Assembly (NCBI RefSeq): GCF_047948215.1
Contig: NC_134456.1
Location: 57,358,029-57,422,028 of the forward strand
Length of the DNA stretch: 64,000 nucleotides
Direction of reading: 5' to 3'
Origin: Lycorma delicatula
Taxonomy: Eukaryota; Arthropoda; Insecta; Hemiptera; Fulgoridae
In this document: in pieces, positions 36,469-47,149 of the stretch
How the letters are laid out: the number at the start of each line of letters is the position of its first letter
Numbering within the stretch: the first letter of the stretch is position 1
The notes under the pieces: model-generated
The model's database searches: none
Seen by the model: the letters and a program-made list of their open reading frames with translations, nothing else
Told to the model about the DNA's origin: nothing
Program-made: the position numbers and the translations under genes

Positions 36469-37579
36469 AATGATTAATTCAGAAGAAATAAGGAAAAGTC
36501 ATAAATAGTTAAAAACAAGAAGCACAGTAAAGGAGAGATATGTAGGTCGAGAATAATGTATAACAATATTGTAAAGGCAAAACAGTGAAAAGACTAGGAA
36601 AAAGAAGTAAGAGAAGGTAGGAGAATGAGATAATGTGGAGAAGAAAGAAAACAAGAATGAAAAAAAATTACTGATTACAATTTTTTCAAGAAGTTCACTC
36701 AGAGTAGTAAAACTTTAGGAAATTATATTTGGCTTTGATTTAAATTAGTCATTTTCTTTTTATTATTTTAAACTATGAGAGTATTTGTTCATTCAGTTAA
36801 AGCAACCACCGAAAAAATTTCATGTAAAAAAAATTTCTCAATTTTATCTGAAAAATATAACTTTTGGTACATTTATTTTAATTTGTTAAAGAGTAATAAC
36901 GAAGTTAATAAAAGTATTAAAACTAGGGTTTTCAGAACATACCTAAATTTTAAACGATGACTCTCACAACATACTCTAATATTACAACATAGAAAATTTT
37001 AAGTGTTCTCACTTTGTAATTAATAGTATTAATTTTTTTATTAAAAATTTAAAGTAACATGATTTAACAGTTTGTTTAAGTAGTTGCATTTCATACAAAA
37101 ATCTTTCTCTAATTAACATGCATTATGTTGAATTTAAAAATTATAATTCTGATGAAAATAACAATCTTTGATTTTCCAACAAACACCAAAACAGCTATAA
37201 ATTTTAATGTAAACTTGAATGTACTAACATTATTTTTTTATATTAAAATATTTACAATCATCGAAGAAAATAAAATTAACAAAATTTACAATTTTTTAGC
37301 TTTCATTATGCCATTACATAATATTTTACTGACTGATTAATATCATAAAAAATGGTATGATTAATAAATTTCTATAGTACAAGAATATGTAATTACTGCT
37401 TAGTAATAATAAGAATTAATATATAATTCCTACTTTATTCTATCTTTTATCTTACTTGCGCTATTTCAACACAAAAATAACACATTTTACATGAAGTGAT
37501 TAAGATTAAATACAACAGCTACATTTATCAAAATAGTGCAAATTAAAAATAGCCATTTTCTAAGTACAAACCATCGTAA
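36469..37579. other. AT-rich DNA, purine-rich at its left end
   Basis: 36,500-36,660 is strongly purine-rich on the plus strand (GA/AAG runs). The rest is AT-rich with short chance frames (36,775-36,960 and 37,125-37,340) of biased composition. No gene seen. Confidence 0.45.
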
Positions 37580-37790
37580 TAACAAAACCTGAAGTGAACA
37601 CAACATAACTTTCTTGTACGCCTATTAAATTACATATACACATTTTTAAAAGTACATCAAATGTTATTTTACTAATAACATCTGATTTTTTCTTTATTTT
37701 TATTGTTATTATTGAATTTAGAGTAAAGAGTTTTTACAGAGCTTAATAATTATTAATAAATCAATATATTTAAATTAAAAAAAGACAAAA
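37580..37790 (+). repeat. Partial copy of the dispersed repeat head
   Basis: cgcctattaaattacatata, then taataacatctgatttttt, a T-rich block, and ttaataattattaataaatc ending in a ttaaattaaaaaaa tail match the left parts of the 4.2 kb and 13.1 kb repeats. The tRNA-like part is missing. Confidence 0.6.
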
Positions 37791-38269
37791 ATAAAGGAAG
37801 AAAATGTTGCAAACAAAGAAAGAATAAAAAAATTAGGAGAAGATGATAAATACAAAGAGGATGAAAACGATAAGACGTTAAAAACATTAAGATAGGATGA
37901 TGGATATAAAGAAGACAGAAAATTTGAAAAGTAGAGAACGTGTACACAAATAATGATCAGGAGAATTATGTCAAACCAAAGAGCGATTAAATGATTGACA
38001 ACAAAAAACAAATAAACGAAATGATCAAATCCGACTTATGGAGAATACTGTCTGACAATGTCAGAGGAGTAATGAACTAAAAGATAAAAATTTTAGGCAA
38101 TTTATCAAATATTGGGCTTGTATACCTAAGTGTAAATGTTGTTCTTGTGAAGGTCTAATTTTCAGCCACTTTGTAATTAAGCTTAATGTTGATAAAATTA
38201 AACAGAAATTGAACTAGAAAATCCAAAAGTAATACAATTCTAAAGTATAATTTTGAATTAATATAAAAT
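37791..38269. other. Purine-rich DNA, unassigned
   Basis: 37,791-38,010 is very A/G-rich. Its end, gtcaaaccaaagagcgatta followed by aatgattgacaacaaaa, faintly resembles the 3' end of the RTE element at 36.4 kb (aaaccagtcaaatgactgaa). A degraded RTE 3' end is possible but unproven. The remainder is AT-rich. Confidence 0.3.
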
Positions 38270-38470
38270 TATGTTTCACCAAATCCATTACATGTACACA
38301 TTTATAATAACGAGAATTAAATTACATATAACTTTTTTTCACTAATAACTTCTGATTTTTTTATGTATATATTTTTTTAATTTTTATTATTGAATACCTA
38401 TTTATTGTAATTTTTTTTACAATCTCGGGTTAATAAGTTAATATATCTAAAATTAATAAAAAAAATTAAA
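38270..38470 (+). repeat. Second partial copy of the dispersed repeat head
   Basis: aattaaattacatataactt, then actaataacttctgatttt, attgtaattttttttacaat and the taaaattaaaaaaa tail match the head region of the 13.1 kb copy, here about 700 bp after another partial copy. The two are tandem, same-orientation fragments. Confidence 0.6.
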
Positions 38471-39239
38471 AAAATCCTTTTCGGTACGCCCGAAGGTGGA
38501 GGTAGATTTCACCGGTGCTAATAAAGATTTTCACTTTAAAGTTAAGAAAAACTTCAAATTTACTCAATATGACAATGGTTGGATGTGAAAAAAATTTTAC
38601 ATGTTTATCATACGACAATCTCCATCTTCTTACAATACCAGCATCAGTTTGTTCATCCTTTTCCGGAAGAGTTGGCCATATCAAAAATTGTTTCAGATGA
38701 AAGTTTTAGGTAATGTTTAGAGAACTAACGAACATAATAAGCCGATTCGATACTGTGTCTATTAAGAAAGGTATGATTTTTGTCTTCGAAAACTCATTTT
38801 TCTATCCCCTGGGCTAATGATTGGTGAAATCAACAAACTTTACTTAGTTAGGTTTTAGGGCCTTTACCAAAGAATAGTAGAAACTTTAAACGAATTCGAC
38901 ATTTTACTTAATAAGAACGTTATAGCGATATTTAATTTTTTTCAAAAAAGCCCTCCTTTTTCACCACATGGTCAGATTTTTCCCATTAATGAACTTGACC
39001 GAGATTTTGCGTCGTTGTATTTTATGTATCAATTTGAAAGCGATTGATGCAAAATTACGGCAGTTATCGTGTTCACAAGAAAGTGAAATTATATGTAAAT
39101 ATATATAAACTTTTAAACTGATGGTGGTTTTGGGGTCTGGGAAATGTGAAAGGCGAAGATATTTCGAAATTTTGCGGAAGTTGAATCATGGTACCCATTG
39201 CAATAGGTAGCTTTCTTATGAAATCTACGTAAAAAAGAA
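38471..39239. other. Unassigned repeat-like DNA
   Basis: This is a mosaic of moderately GC-containing sequence with a short plus-strand frame (38,515-38,700) of no known domain. It sits between two parts of the dispersed repeat, so it is probably part of a larger mobile unit. Its 39,000-39,110 part (tgaccgagattttgcgtcgt) has no recognisable product. Confidence 0.35.
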
Positions 39240-39363
39240 AGGAAAGTCTGATTCGAACCGATGTCCTTCCCTTTAAAATCCAAATATTTCATTAATTAAA
39301 ATTTTATTTGGCTATAACTCTGGAACCAATGAAAATAAGTACCACTTGTAATATGTCGATGAA
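39240..39363. repeat. Dispersed repeat family, copy 3, left part
   Basis: It contains the tRNA-like tctgattcgaaccgatgt segment, aatccaaatatttcattaat and gctataactctggaaccaat, as in copy 2, then breaks off at atatgtcgatgaa where a LINE has inserted. It resumes at 40,155. Confidence 0.75.
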
Positions 39364-40154
39364 GATATGACTCGAGTTCGTTTTTCAGGGCAACGGGTGT
39401 CAACAACTCGTTCTTTTTTAAGGGCAACAAGGTTGCTCAGCAACCATGTTAATTTGAACCAATATCTGTTTCAGTTCCGCCAGGCAGCTGGTGAGCTGTG
39501 CATCTGCGGGGCGGTCCAGTCAAATGAACACCTGATGTTTAACTGCCCTGATCTTGGGGAGGCTAGAGACCGGGCAACTCTGGAACTTAGAGGTCAAGGG
39601 GAACATTGGCCACAAACGGCGAGTCACTGTGGCGAGAGCCGCATTGTCGGACCATATCGGAGGGAGTTCCTTGATGCGGTTGCTTTGTTAAACCGACATC
39701 AGTAGTTTACTTAAGAGAAAGACTCCTATCGCACTGCTATGGGAAGCTAACCTAGAGATGTATGGCTGACCACCACCTAATTAAGGCTCCAAGCGCTTTA
39801 ATATGGTGGACAGGTACTTGCTGGCATTCAGTGACTTAAGCGTGGCAGCGAATTGCTGTCTAGACGAAGCAGATTTCAATTTATAGATGTCATATATATC
39901 TTCAGTAGTTGACGGGGTACACCTACCCATTTTAGTAAATATATGACAAGTGAGAGGTTGGGACACGTAAGCCGGTGATGTATGGCATCGCGTTTAGTCC
40001 GCTCACACTGTTAGGTAAATTCTAGGATCTATTTAGGCCACTGGTCACCAAACTGTTTCGAGGCTCAGTAACCCTTTGTGCCACAGACATTCGGTCTTAT
40101 GTTTTAGGACGACCGAATGGGGTGGTGGCGGGAGAAATGCCAAACAAACAAAAA
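39364..40154 (+). mobile_element. 5'-truncated LINE 3' end nested in the dispersed repeat
   Basis: The open block at 39,367-39,705 encodes a LINE C-terminus: FLRATRLLSNHVNLNQYLFQ, then CICGAVQSNEHLMFNC, a C-x-C-x7-H-x4-C zinc knuckle as found after the RT (or RNase H) of R1, LOA and I-type elements. A ~440 bp 3' UTR ends in a caaacaaacaaaaa tail. The flanks atatgtcgatgaa (39,351-39,363) and atatatcgttgaa (40,155-40,167) form a 13-bp target-site duplication with two mismatches, so the insertion boundaries are well fixed. The element is too short to keep any catalytic domain. The exact clade cannot be decided from this portion. Confidence 0.8.
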
Positions 40155-40503
40155 ATATATCGTTGAAAAGCTTTCAGTGAGGGCTTATTACTGTAGTTAA
40201 CAAAAAGTCTAAAATCCAAACGTTTTTGGACACTTTTGGTTCAGTCGATTCCTCAAAAGGGAAGGTGCACAAATAGATGTTACTACCTGCCTACAGTCCT
40301 AAATCCAAAATTTCGACTTACTCCGGCTAATCGTTTTGGAGTTATGCGTGATACGTACATACATACATACGTACGTACAGACGTCACGCTGAAACTAAAC
40401 AAAATGGATTCAGGAATGGTTAAAATGAATATTTCCGTTGAAATTTGAAAACCGAAATTTTTCGCTTTCACAATACTTCCTTTACTACGTATAATGAAGT
40501 AAA
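40155..40503. repeat. Dispersed repeat family, copy 3, right part
   Basis: It resumes exactly where the left part stopped: gttgaaaagctttcagtgag, the cagtcgatt block, acatacatacatacgtacgt, caaaatggattcaggaat and the end cttcctttactacgta. The short minus-strand frame here (40,283-40,471, FQISTEIFILTIPES) parallels that of copy 1. Confidence 0.75.
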
Positions 40504-42379
40504 AATAATTCTAAAGTTTTGTTGTGTGAACCCAGCTTGAAATCCTGAGAGCTATATGGTGAATTTTCCAAATTTTGAATTCTTAGTTAATTTCGTGTCT
40601 CAAAATGTTTGAAATCTACTTACTATTACATTTTCCTCTAATATTAAATAATAATTATACCTAATTTTAAATTATTTGAAATTGAAAAATCAAGATTTAA
40701 TAAAGCTGAAGAATATATGAGTTTTTATTGCGTTCTCATAACTATAGGAAAAAGCTGTAGTTTTTATAAAAAATTCACCAGTTCGTTTTTAATAAATAAT
40801 TAATATGTAAGCTCAACGCCTGTGTTTTCGCAAAATATAATATACATTTCTAGACTAAATAAATTTTAAAAAGTTGTTTATTTTTAATTCAGTTTTTTTT
40901 TTTGTACTTCGTTGTTGGAAAGGTAACAGTAGTAAATTCCGTGATATTTCGTTACATTGTACTCCTTTTTCACGTTGATTTTTCAAAAGATAAAACTACT
41001 TATATCAAAGTAATATTTATGATTATTTTTGAAGTATGCCAAGAAAAGAACGTTTCGAAGTATGGGTAGCTTACAGATTATATATTCTTCTTATCGTTTG
41101 AAATGTTGAAGGTCTATACCTAATTGAATTAGGCAAATCTGAACCGTAAAAATTACACATTATCCTCCTCCGATTTCATCTGTTATCGAGCTGTAGTATA
41201 ACAAGAGATCTTGCTCTGTAAAAGGTTGTAGTACAACTACCGGTAAAATAATTCCGTAACTTCCTGACGAAGGACTCATTTGCTTACATCTACGGAGTAA
41301 AATTAAGTAACAGCGAATATTTTTCCGGTCTTCTAGATAATCATACAACTTATAAATCATAGCAATAAAAATATATCATTTGTATTTAGTTTATTCTTCT
41401 CAAAAGAAGAATGTTTAATATAATTTTATTGTGAAGAAATAGGTAATGGAATATAGAATAATAAATTATTTTCAACTATTTTATATTTATTATAAAACAC
41501 ATTTAGAAGTTTCGATTATAGGTGCAAAATAATTTTATTATGAAAACATGAAATACTTCTACATAACTTGTATACACAGAACATAATCTCTTTTGTTAAA
41601 ATGATACATGTGAAATATAACTCCATCCTCGAAAAGATTCAAAATATTATGAAATATAATTCCACAAATACTTTAAAAATATTAAAACGATAAACACGTA
41701 CAAGTGTTTTCATTATTAATATTTTCCATGCGTTTAGAAATCTGAGATATAGCATGTAATAAAATTCACAGGAAATCAAATTTCTTATAAAATTAAAATG
41801 TAATCGTAAATTGATTTTGTTGTGCACGTACTATTAGGATTTTAAAATATTAACAATGTTTTCTTTTCAATTAGAATTTCTGTAGTTATGAAAATAAATT
41901 AAATTTGGTAATGCTGAAGTTTAATTACTGAAGGGTATTTTAATCCTGAAATATTTCAATTCCTTTTTGCTATTGATAAATAAAAAAAAAAATGTATATT
42001 TGAGTTGGAAGTATCTCTACAATATCGTTTTTTTCAAAAAAAATATATCTACGCAAACAAATGACGGATCGATTTTCATTTATTAGCTCTTTGTAAAAAA
42101 ACATCACAGAAGCAATACGTATATGTCATTAATCAATTTATACAAGATACGAGTATACCTTCCACCCACGAAAAATTTTCTTGTATACATCACACAATGA
42201 AATAATCGAATTCACATACAATATGATCGCAAACATTCACACACACCCACACGCGCGCGCGTGCATATATGTCTGATTTATTGAATATTATAACAATATT
42301 TTGAGAACAAAGTGTATAATTTTTAATTTCGTAACTGAATAGATAACAAATAAACGCATTTAAAGTTAATTAAAATAAA
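40504..42379. other. AT-rich DNA, no gene seen
   Basis: No coding or RNA gene is supported. At 42,239-42,266 an alternating purine-pyrimidine run (cacacgcgcgcgcgtgca) could adopt Z-DNA. A 66-codon minus-strand frame (41,160-41,360) has no recognised domain. Confidence 0.45.
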
Positions 42380-43705
42380 ATTTTGGTAACGTTTTATTTT
42401 TTAATCTGTTTGGCTAGAATAGTAATTCCGGTTTTCCACGAAGTTAAACTATACGAGGCATGATTAATTAGATGGGTGACTTCTATTAGATTGATGTCAG
42501 GAAGCAGATCTTTTTTCCTATACCTCGCAGGGACAGACCCGCATTTAAGCATTAACTCAGCCGTGGGAGGTGAATGTGCCTTTAGCCACCCAGACGGCCA
42601 TACCAAACCCGCGGCTATGCCGTTCCCTGCACCACCGCCCGAGTAGCCAGGACACGGTCCTTTTTCCTTGCACCGCCTCTAATTAGAGGACTACGGTCTT
42701 TTTCCTTCCTAAAATTATCTCCCCAGGAGTTCCCTCAGCGAACGTGGAATGCCGGAGCATTCCACCGTGCCATAATCTACCCATGTAGCAGTCTTTCTTC
42801 CTGTTCCTTCTTTGTGAGGACTTGCCTCGCCAACTCTGCCACCACCCGTCACTGTCTCTCTCCTTCGAGCATATGTTCAAGTACGCTCTCTTGTCTGGGT
42901 TTCCGGTTTCGAAAGGAGAAAAAAATGGAGAGTTCTAGTGTGCTGGTCTCCTCCCAGCACACTGGAACTCTCTATTTTGTGTTATTCCGTTTATGATTTC
43001 AAGCACAGGTCAGGAATTATGTTCCAACAAACTCTTTACGACTGCTCCCGCCACCCCATCCGGCCGCGGGCTCTTCTTAACATTTATTTAGCTGACAGCG
43101 TGCTGGAGTTCTCCAGTGGTACAGTAAACCTTCTTGGCTCCTCATCAGCTCTCACCTCCTCCCAGACATGCTGCTGCAGGAGGAATAGCTTCTGCACGCC
43201 AGCTACCACCTATTCCTCTGCAAGCTTGGGTAGTCGCCTCCCAAATTTTCTTATCATTATCTGGTAAGCCTACCCCTAGGGGTCGCGGTCAAATCGGCGT
43301 ACAAAATTTGCAACTTTTCCACTTTTCTGCCTTCTTCTCTGTCTTAACTTTCACCTGCAGTGGTCTCCTGACTACCACTAACTTATGTACAGCCTCGGGT
43401 TCCTCGATATCGGTCATCCTTCTCTTGCTCTGGAGTTTCCTCCGACCCCTCATGGCTTCAGCCCTCAGTGCAGCTATTCTTTCAGTCCATAAAAAAAACC
43501 GCCTTCTTCTTGGGCCACTGGTGGCTGCCTCTCTTCCGCACTCTTCCACGAGGACCGTCATGAGATCCTCTGGCCTCATCAGAGGACGTTGTTCCTTTTG
43601 TGCCGCACAAGTTATCACTATCTGGAAGTAAATATTCTCATAAATCTCTCCTGCCTGAACCCAGAAAACATTAAGGAATAAAGAATGATGTACTGAAGAA
43701 AACAA
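42380..43705 (-). pseudogene. R1-clade LINE relic with the RT palm missing
   Basis: On the minus strand, 43,705-43,289 is open for 138 codons and reads like the linker between endonuclease and RT of R1 elements: EQRPLMRPEDLMTVLVEECG, then RRRRFFLWTERIAALRAEA and RGRRKLQSKRR. After a shift, readable text continues: KFGRRLPKLAEE, then VWEEVRADEEPRRF (down to about 43,100). The expected RT blocks do not follow. Instead comes GC-rich, UTR-like sequence (42,600-43,000) containing a strong hairpin, and a short open frame (42,606-42,394) of unknown identity. The RT palm is therefore deleted. Internal deletion or fusion with another element would both explain it. No TSD was found. Confidence 0.65.
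42928..42972. repeat. 19-bp inverted repeat, strong hairpin
   Basis: gagagttctagtgtgctgg (42,928-42,946) faces ccagcacactggaactctc (42,954-42,972) with one mismatched pair and a 7-nt loop. It lies inside the R1-like relic. Confidence 0.7.
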
Positions 43706-44019
43706 CGTTTAAAAAATATTATTCATCATTATAAACGTTTTTCTTTTGAAATATATCGTGTCTTTATAAAAGGATGTCACTAATAACCTGTAGGATTTTT
43801 CAATTTATCAAGATAACTCTATATACAGAATCGTTTTGCAAGAAACAATTATCAGGATCTTCAATCTTTTGGAAATTAGACGACCGTCTTATTTTCCTAA
43901 CATCTTTCCATTTAATGTTAATAATTAATTTTTTATGTGGTAACTAAAATTCTTCGCCCCATCACAGTTATCCAACTCAATATGTTTCTCTTTTTTTATT
44001 AAGAATAAAATGTTTAACG
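43706..44019. other. AT-rich DNA
   Basis: No gene, repeat or RNA was recognised in this short stretch between the R1-like relic and the SINE. Confidence 0.5.
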
Positions 44020-44110
44020 GAGAAAACATGCCAAGCCTTAATCGGGATTCGAATCTAAAATCTTCCGTCTGAAAGGTAGACACTACCACTCTACATTGAA
44101 ATTCGGCTAA
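44020..44110 (-). repeat. tRNA-derived SINE head
   Basis: Read on the minus strand: an A-box-like gtagagtggtagtg (44,094-44,081) is followed by ctttcagacggaagatttta and a B-box-like agattcgaatccc (about 44,056-44,044), then aaggcttggcatg. The A/B spacing of about 25 bp is that of a tRNA-related Pol III promoter. The acceptor stem does not pair, so it is not a working tRNA. The layout (head followed by a ggcatgtttt-type tail) fits a SINE. Confidence 0.65.
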
Positions 44111-45329
44111 TTAATTATTATTAGCGCACAATAATAGTATTCACGTTAGTATTCAATTATTAAATACAATATTGTAAGAGAAAGCAAATATAAATATAAA
44201 ACAAAGCAAATATAAAATTTTATAAGCAAATAATAATAAATAAAATAGTATAACCTCCTCAATACTGATTAGTATACATATAATATTAGTTATAAAAATA
44301 TAGCGTTAGAAGTTTGTCCTGATTTTCAAGAAAATTTACTCTTTGAGCAAGAAACTTTATTAATAATTCTTCATGAGTAGTAGAAAAAAATTTTGATAAC
44401 TCTGAATAAGACGATTTGTGAATAAAACCACCATAAATAATTATATATATAATAAACGATATTATTAATATACAGAACAAAAGAAAATGAAAAAAAAATG
44501 TTTTTTTAATTTTCACAGAAAAAAATTTATTGAAAAATAAATTTAAATTAAAAAAAAACATATTTTTTTTCATTTTCATTTCGTTATGATGGATTTTCAT
44601 CAAGTAAATAGCTTCATCGATTATTCTATAATATGAAATCGCCAATAATTTTGATTTCTATTAGAAAATAAATTATTATTTAATAATTAGCAATCTTCGT
44701 GTATCAAATACAACCTATAAGAAAATACTTTAACGTGGAAATATAAACATTAATATGAAGAAACAAAAATATTTGTTATAGAATCTTTGAACAGGTCTTT
44801 GATGCTTTTAGGAAAACAGAATATAAAGTGAGTCATTATAGCGTATTTCTGTTATAAAAAGTAATAGATTAATTCAAAAGAAAAGTAAAAATAATATTAG
44901 AGCAAGAAATAGAAACTGTTTTCCCACATGCAGCATTAACAGTACCGACGATACAAGTTATTGTCAGAATAAAATCAGTTAGATGGGAAGAGGGTGTGAG
45001 AGTGAGAGAGTGGCCAAGAAAGGGGAGTAAAAATCAAATTTAATGATGTACCAGTAGTGATCAAAGTTGAAACACAACAGAATTTTTCTTTAAACTTATT
45101 TAAATAAGCAAAACAGAACATATTTTAATTTTATATCTATTAACACACCCATACACACACAAATATATATACATACAAATAGAAAATACGTATATGATAT
45201 GGAAAACGTAGACTCCAACCAGTCATAACACTATATCGTGTAAGCTACATATTTATATTTAATTTATAATTAAGTAATTTTAAATATACAGTAATATATA
45301 TATATATATATATATATACCGTAGCTTCT
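44111..45329. other. AT-rich DNA; (TA)n at its right end
   Basis: A 119-codon minus-strand frame (44,286-44,645) is dominated by K, N, F and I with one hydrophobic stretch; nothing supports it as a gene. A (TA)n microsatellite occupies about 45,293-45,318. Confidence 0.45.
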
Positions 45330-45740
45330 TATGAAATGTAAACTGTATTCGACTTAATTAACGAATGGCTAGCTAAATTGAAGATGAAGGTTAATCCGGC
45401 TAAGTCTGCACATGTTACGTTTGCGATGAGGAGGAGTAACTGCCAACGATTTTAATGTAATAGCGTTTTCATCCCGCATGCTAACAACGTCCGATACCTA
45501 GGACTACATCTGGATCACCGTCTGACGTGGAAGATTCATATCAGGAGAAAGGGACGTTAGATCAAAGTCGTACAGCGATTCCAGAAGAAACTATTGAGAT
45601 TTATAACATAATTGGCTTGCGGTAAACCTCCAGGATAACAGCGAGGACGTAAGGCTCCTAAAGGGACTGCATATACGTAGATCTCTGAGATTTGAGAGGA
45701 ATCAGCTACCCTAGAGTTTGTGCATAGTCAAAATTGTTAA
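45330..45740 (+). pseudogene. Jockey-type LINE RT C-terminal fragment
   Basis: Plus-strand text reads WLAKLKMKVNPAKSAHVTFA, then NVRYLGLHLDHRLTWKIHI and QRFQKKLLRF. The NP-KS-VTF-R and (V/L)RYLGLHLD-RLTWK-HI blocks are those following the RT active site in Jockey-group LINEs. Several stops interrupt it, and the active site itself is absent (truncated on the left at the (TA)n). It may belong to the same family as the copies at 15-18 kb and 57-60 kb. Confidence 0.65.
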
Positions 45741-45984
45741 TTTCGTTTCATCACTTACTCTTGGTTGGTTCTTTGAATTGTTTCAATATTTCGTTGTTTT
45801 GTGCTTGATTAGTTATTCTTTGAGTGATTAATAAAACTATTTATTTTTTTCAGTGTTTTGTCTACTTTTTAAGTTCTGAACTTTATCAATGTTTCTTGAA
45901 CTCATGTTTGTGTATACTTATTAGTTTTTATTGAATATTTTTCGTAGACTGCATAAGGTATAGTTTTTTTGGTATAAAACTAAA

Positions 45985-46790
45985 ACATAAATGGGAAAAC
46001 GATTATGTAAAAGTGGAATATAATTTAAATTATAGAAAATTTAATAAAATATATAAATTATTTAATCTAAAAACATCATATACAACTAATAATGAAATCA
46101 TAAATTGTGTTAATAATAGAGATCCAACTAAAACTCAAATAAATGATAATAAATATAATTTGAACGGATAGGGAGTATACGGCCTGAGATTTGAAGATTG
46201 CGAATTACGATATATTGGTATGAAATAATCTATAATTTTTAATTAGAACTATGAAACATATTAACTATGTGACAAAGAAATATAAAGACCGTTCAAATTT
46301 CGCTAAACAAGTATTGAAAAATAAGCATAATTATGATCCAAATAAATTTATGGAAGATTGGATTATTTTAATAATTATTATAACACTTTTAATCTCGAAA
46401 AATTCCATATATTCAATAATAATAACAAATTAATAAATGAACAATTTAAGTTCGATGATGATATTTTGTACAAACAGATAATAAACAATAATAATTAAGT
46501 TGGCTAAACTGAATCACGTTTAGCTCATAACAGAGCTCATAACAAGTGAGAAACTTTTACAATATGTATGTAGTCACTTAGACTTAAAACTTTAACTTTT
46601 GACAAATTTTAACAAAATGACGATCACCTGTTATATACATACAATTTAGTTAAGTAAGGTTATAGTTTTATATGTGTTAGTCATAATTATACTCTACATG
46701 AAGATGGCAGAATAGCTGAAAGCGCTCGAGGGAAAAAATTGGAATTTTGTTAAGCTGTTTTAAAATTATATGTAATATATATAAGATATA
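45985..46790 (+). pseudogene. Penelope-like element 3' part with GIY-YIG endonuclease remnant
   Basis: Plus strand: KWENDYVKVEYNLNYRK and FNLKTSYTTNNEIINCVNN form an RT-to-endonuclease connector. Next comes GVYGLRFEDCELRYIGM (46,171-46,221), matching the GIY...YIG pair of the endonuclease that distinguishes Penelope-like elements. After a frameshift, KDRSNFAKQVLKNKHNY (about 46,281-46,331) matches the S-FA-HL-N-H block. A stop (TAG) sits just before GVY. The ~290 bp non-coding tail includes gaagatggcagaatagctga. The RT domain is lost on the left. It is dead, but the endonuclease wording is unusually readable. Confidence 0.7.
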
Positions 46791-47149
46791 TAACCGCAAT
46801 ACATAAATATATTGAAAGATTTCAATGGAAAACCCTACCTGCATGTCATTTTGTTTGTATTCAAGTTTACTTATGGTTCCGGTAAACTAGTACCGATTGT
46901 AAATTAAAAATTGCGGCAAAACATATATATATATATAATATGCAATTAAAAATTTCGCTTGAGATTTTTTACGGAGTTAGCAAAATAGAGATAATGAAAA
47001 AAAAATCTAATTTTTTAAATTTTCATGAAAAAAATGAAGATATATAAATATTATAAACAATTAAATGCATGATAACATGCACCGTAAATTATTAAAACAA
47101 CGTTTTAACAAATAACTTAAATCTGCCTCTTTCCTTAACCCCACCCTCT
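46791..47149. other. AT-rich spacer between Penelope-like and LINE remnants
   Basis: It starts with ataaccgcaatacataaata (46,790-46,809), an exact 20-bp copy of sequence inside the next LINE (47,347-47,366). No gene is present. A short (TA)n lies near 46,920-46,940. Confidence 0.5.

Noticed and set aside
37791..38010. Degraded RTE 3' end
   Set aside because: Only a faint resemblance to the 36.4 kb end; not enough bases agree.
44030..44110. Functional tRNA gene
   Set aside because: A- and B-boxes are present, but the anticodon loop and acceptor stem do not fold; a SINE head fits better.
44286..44645. 119-codon minus-strand frame with a membrane-like stretch
   Set aside because: Lys/Asn/Phe/Ile-only composition is that of random AT-rich DNA.
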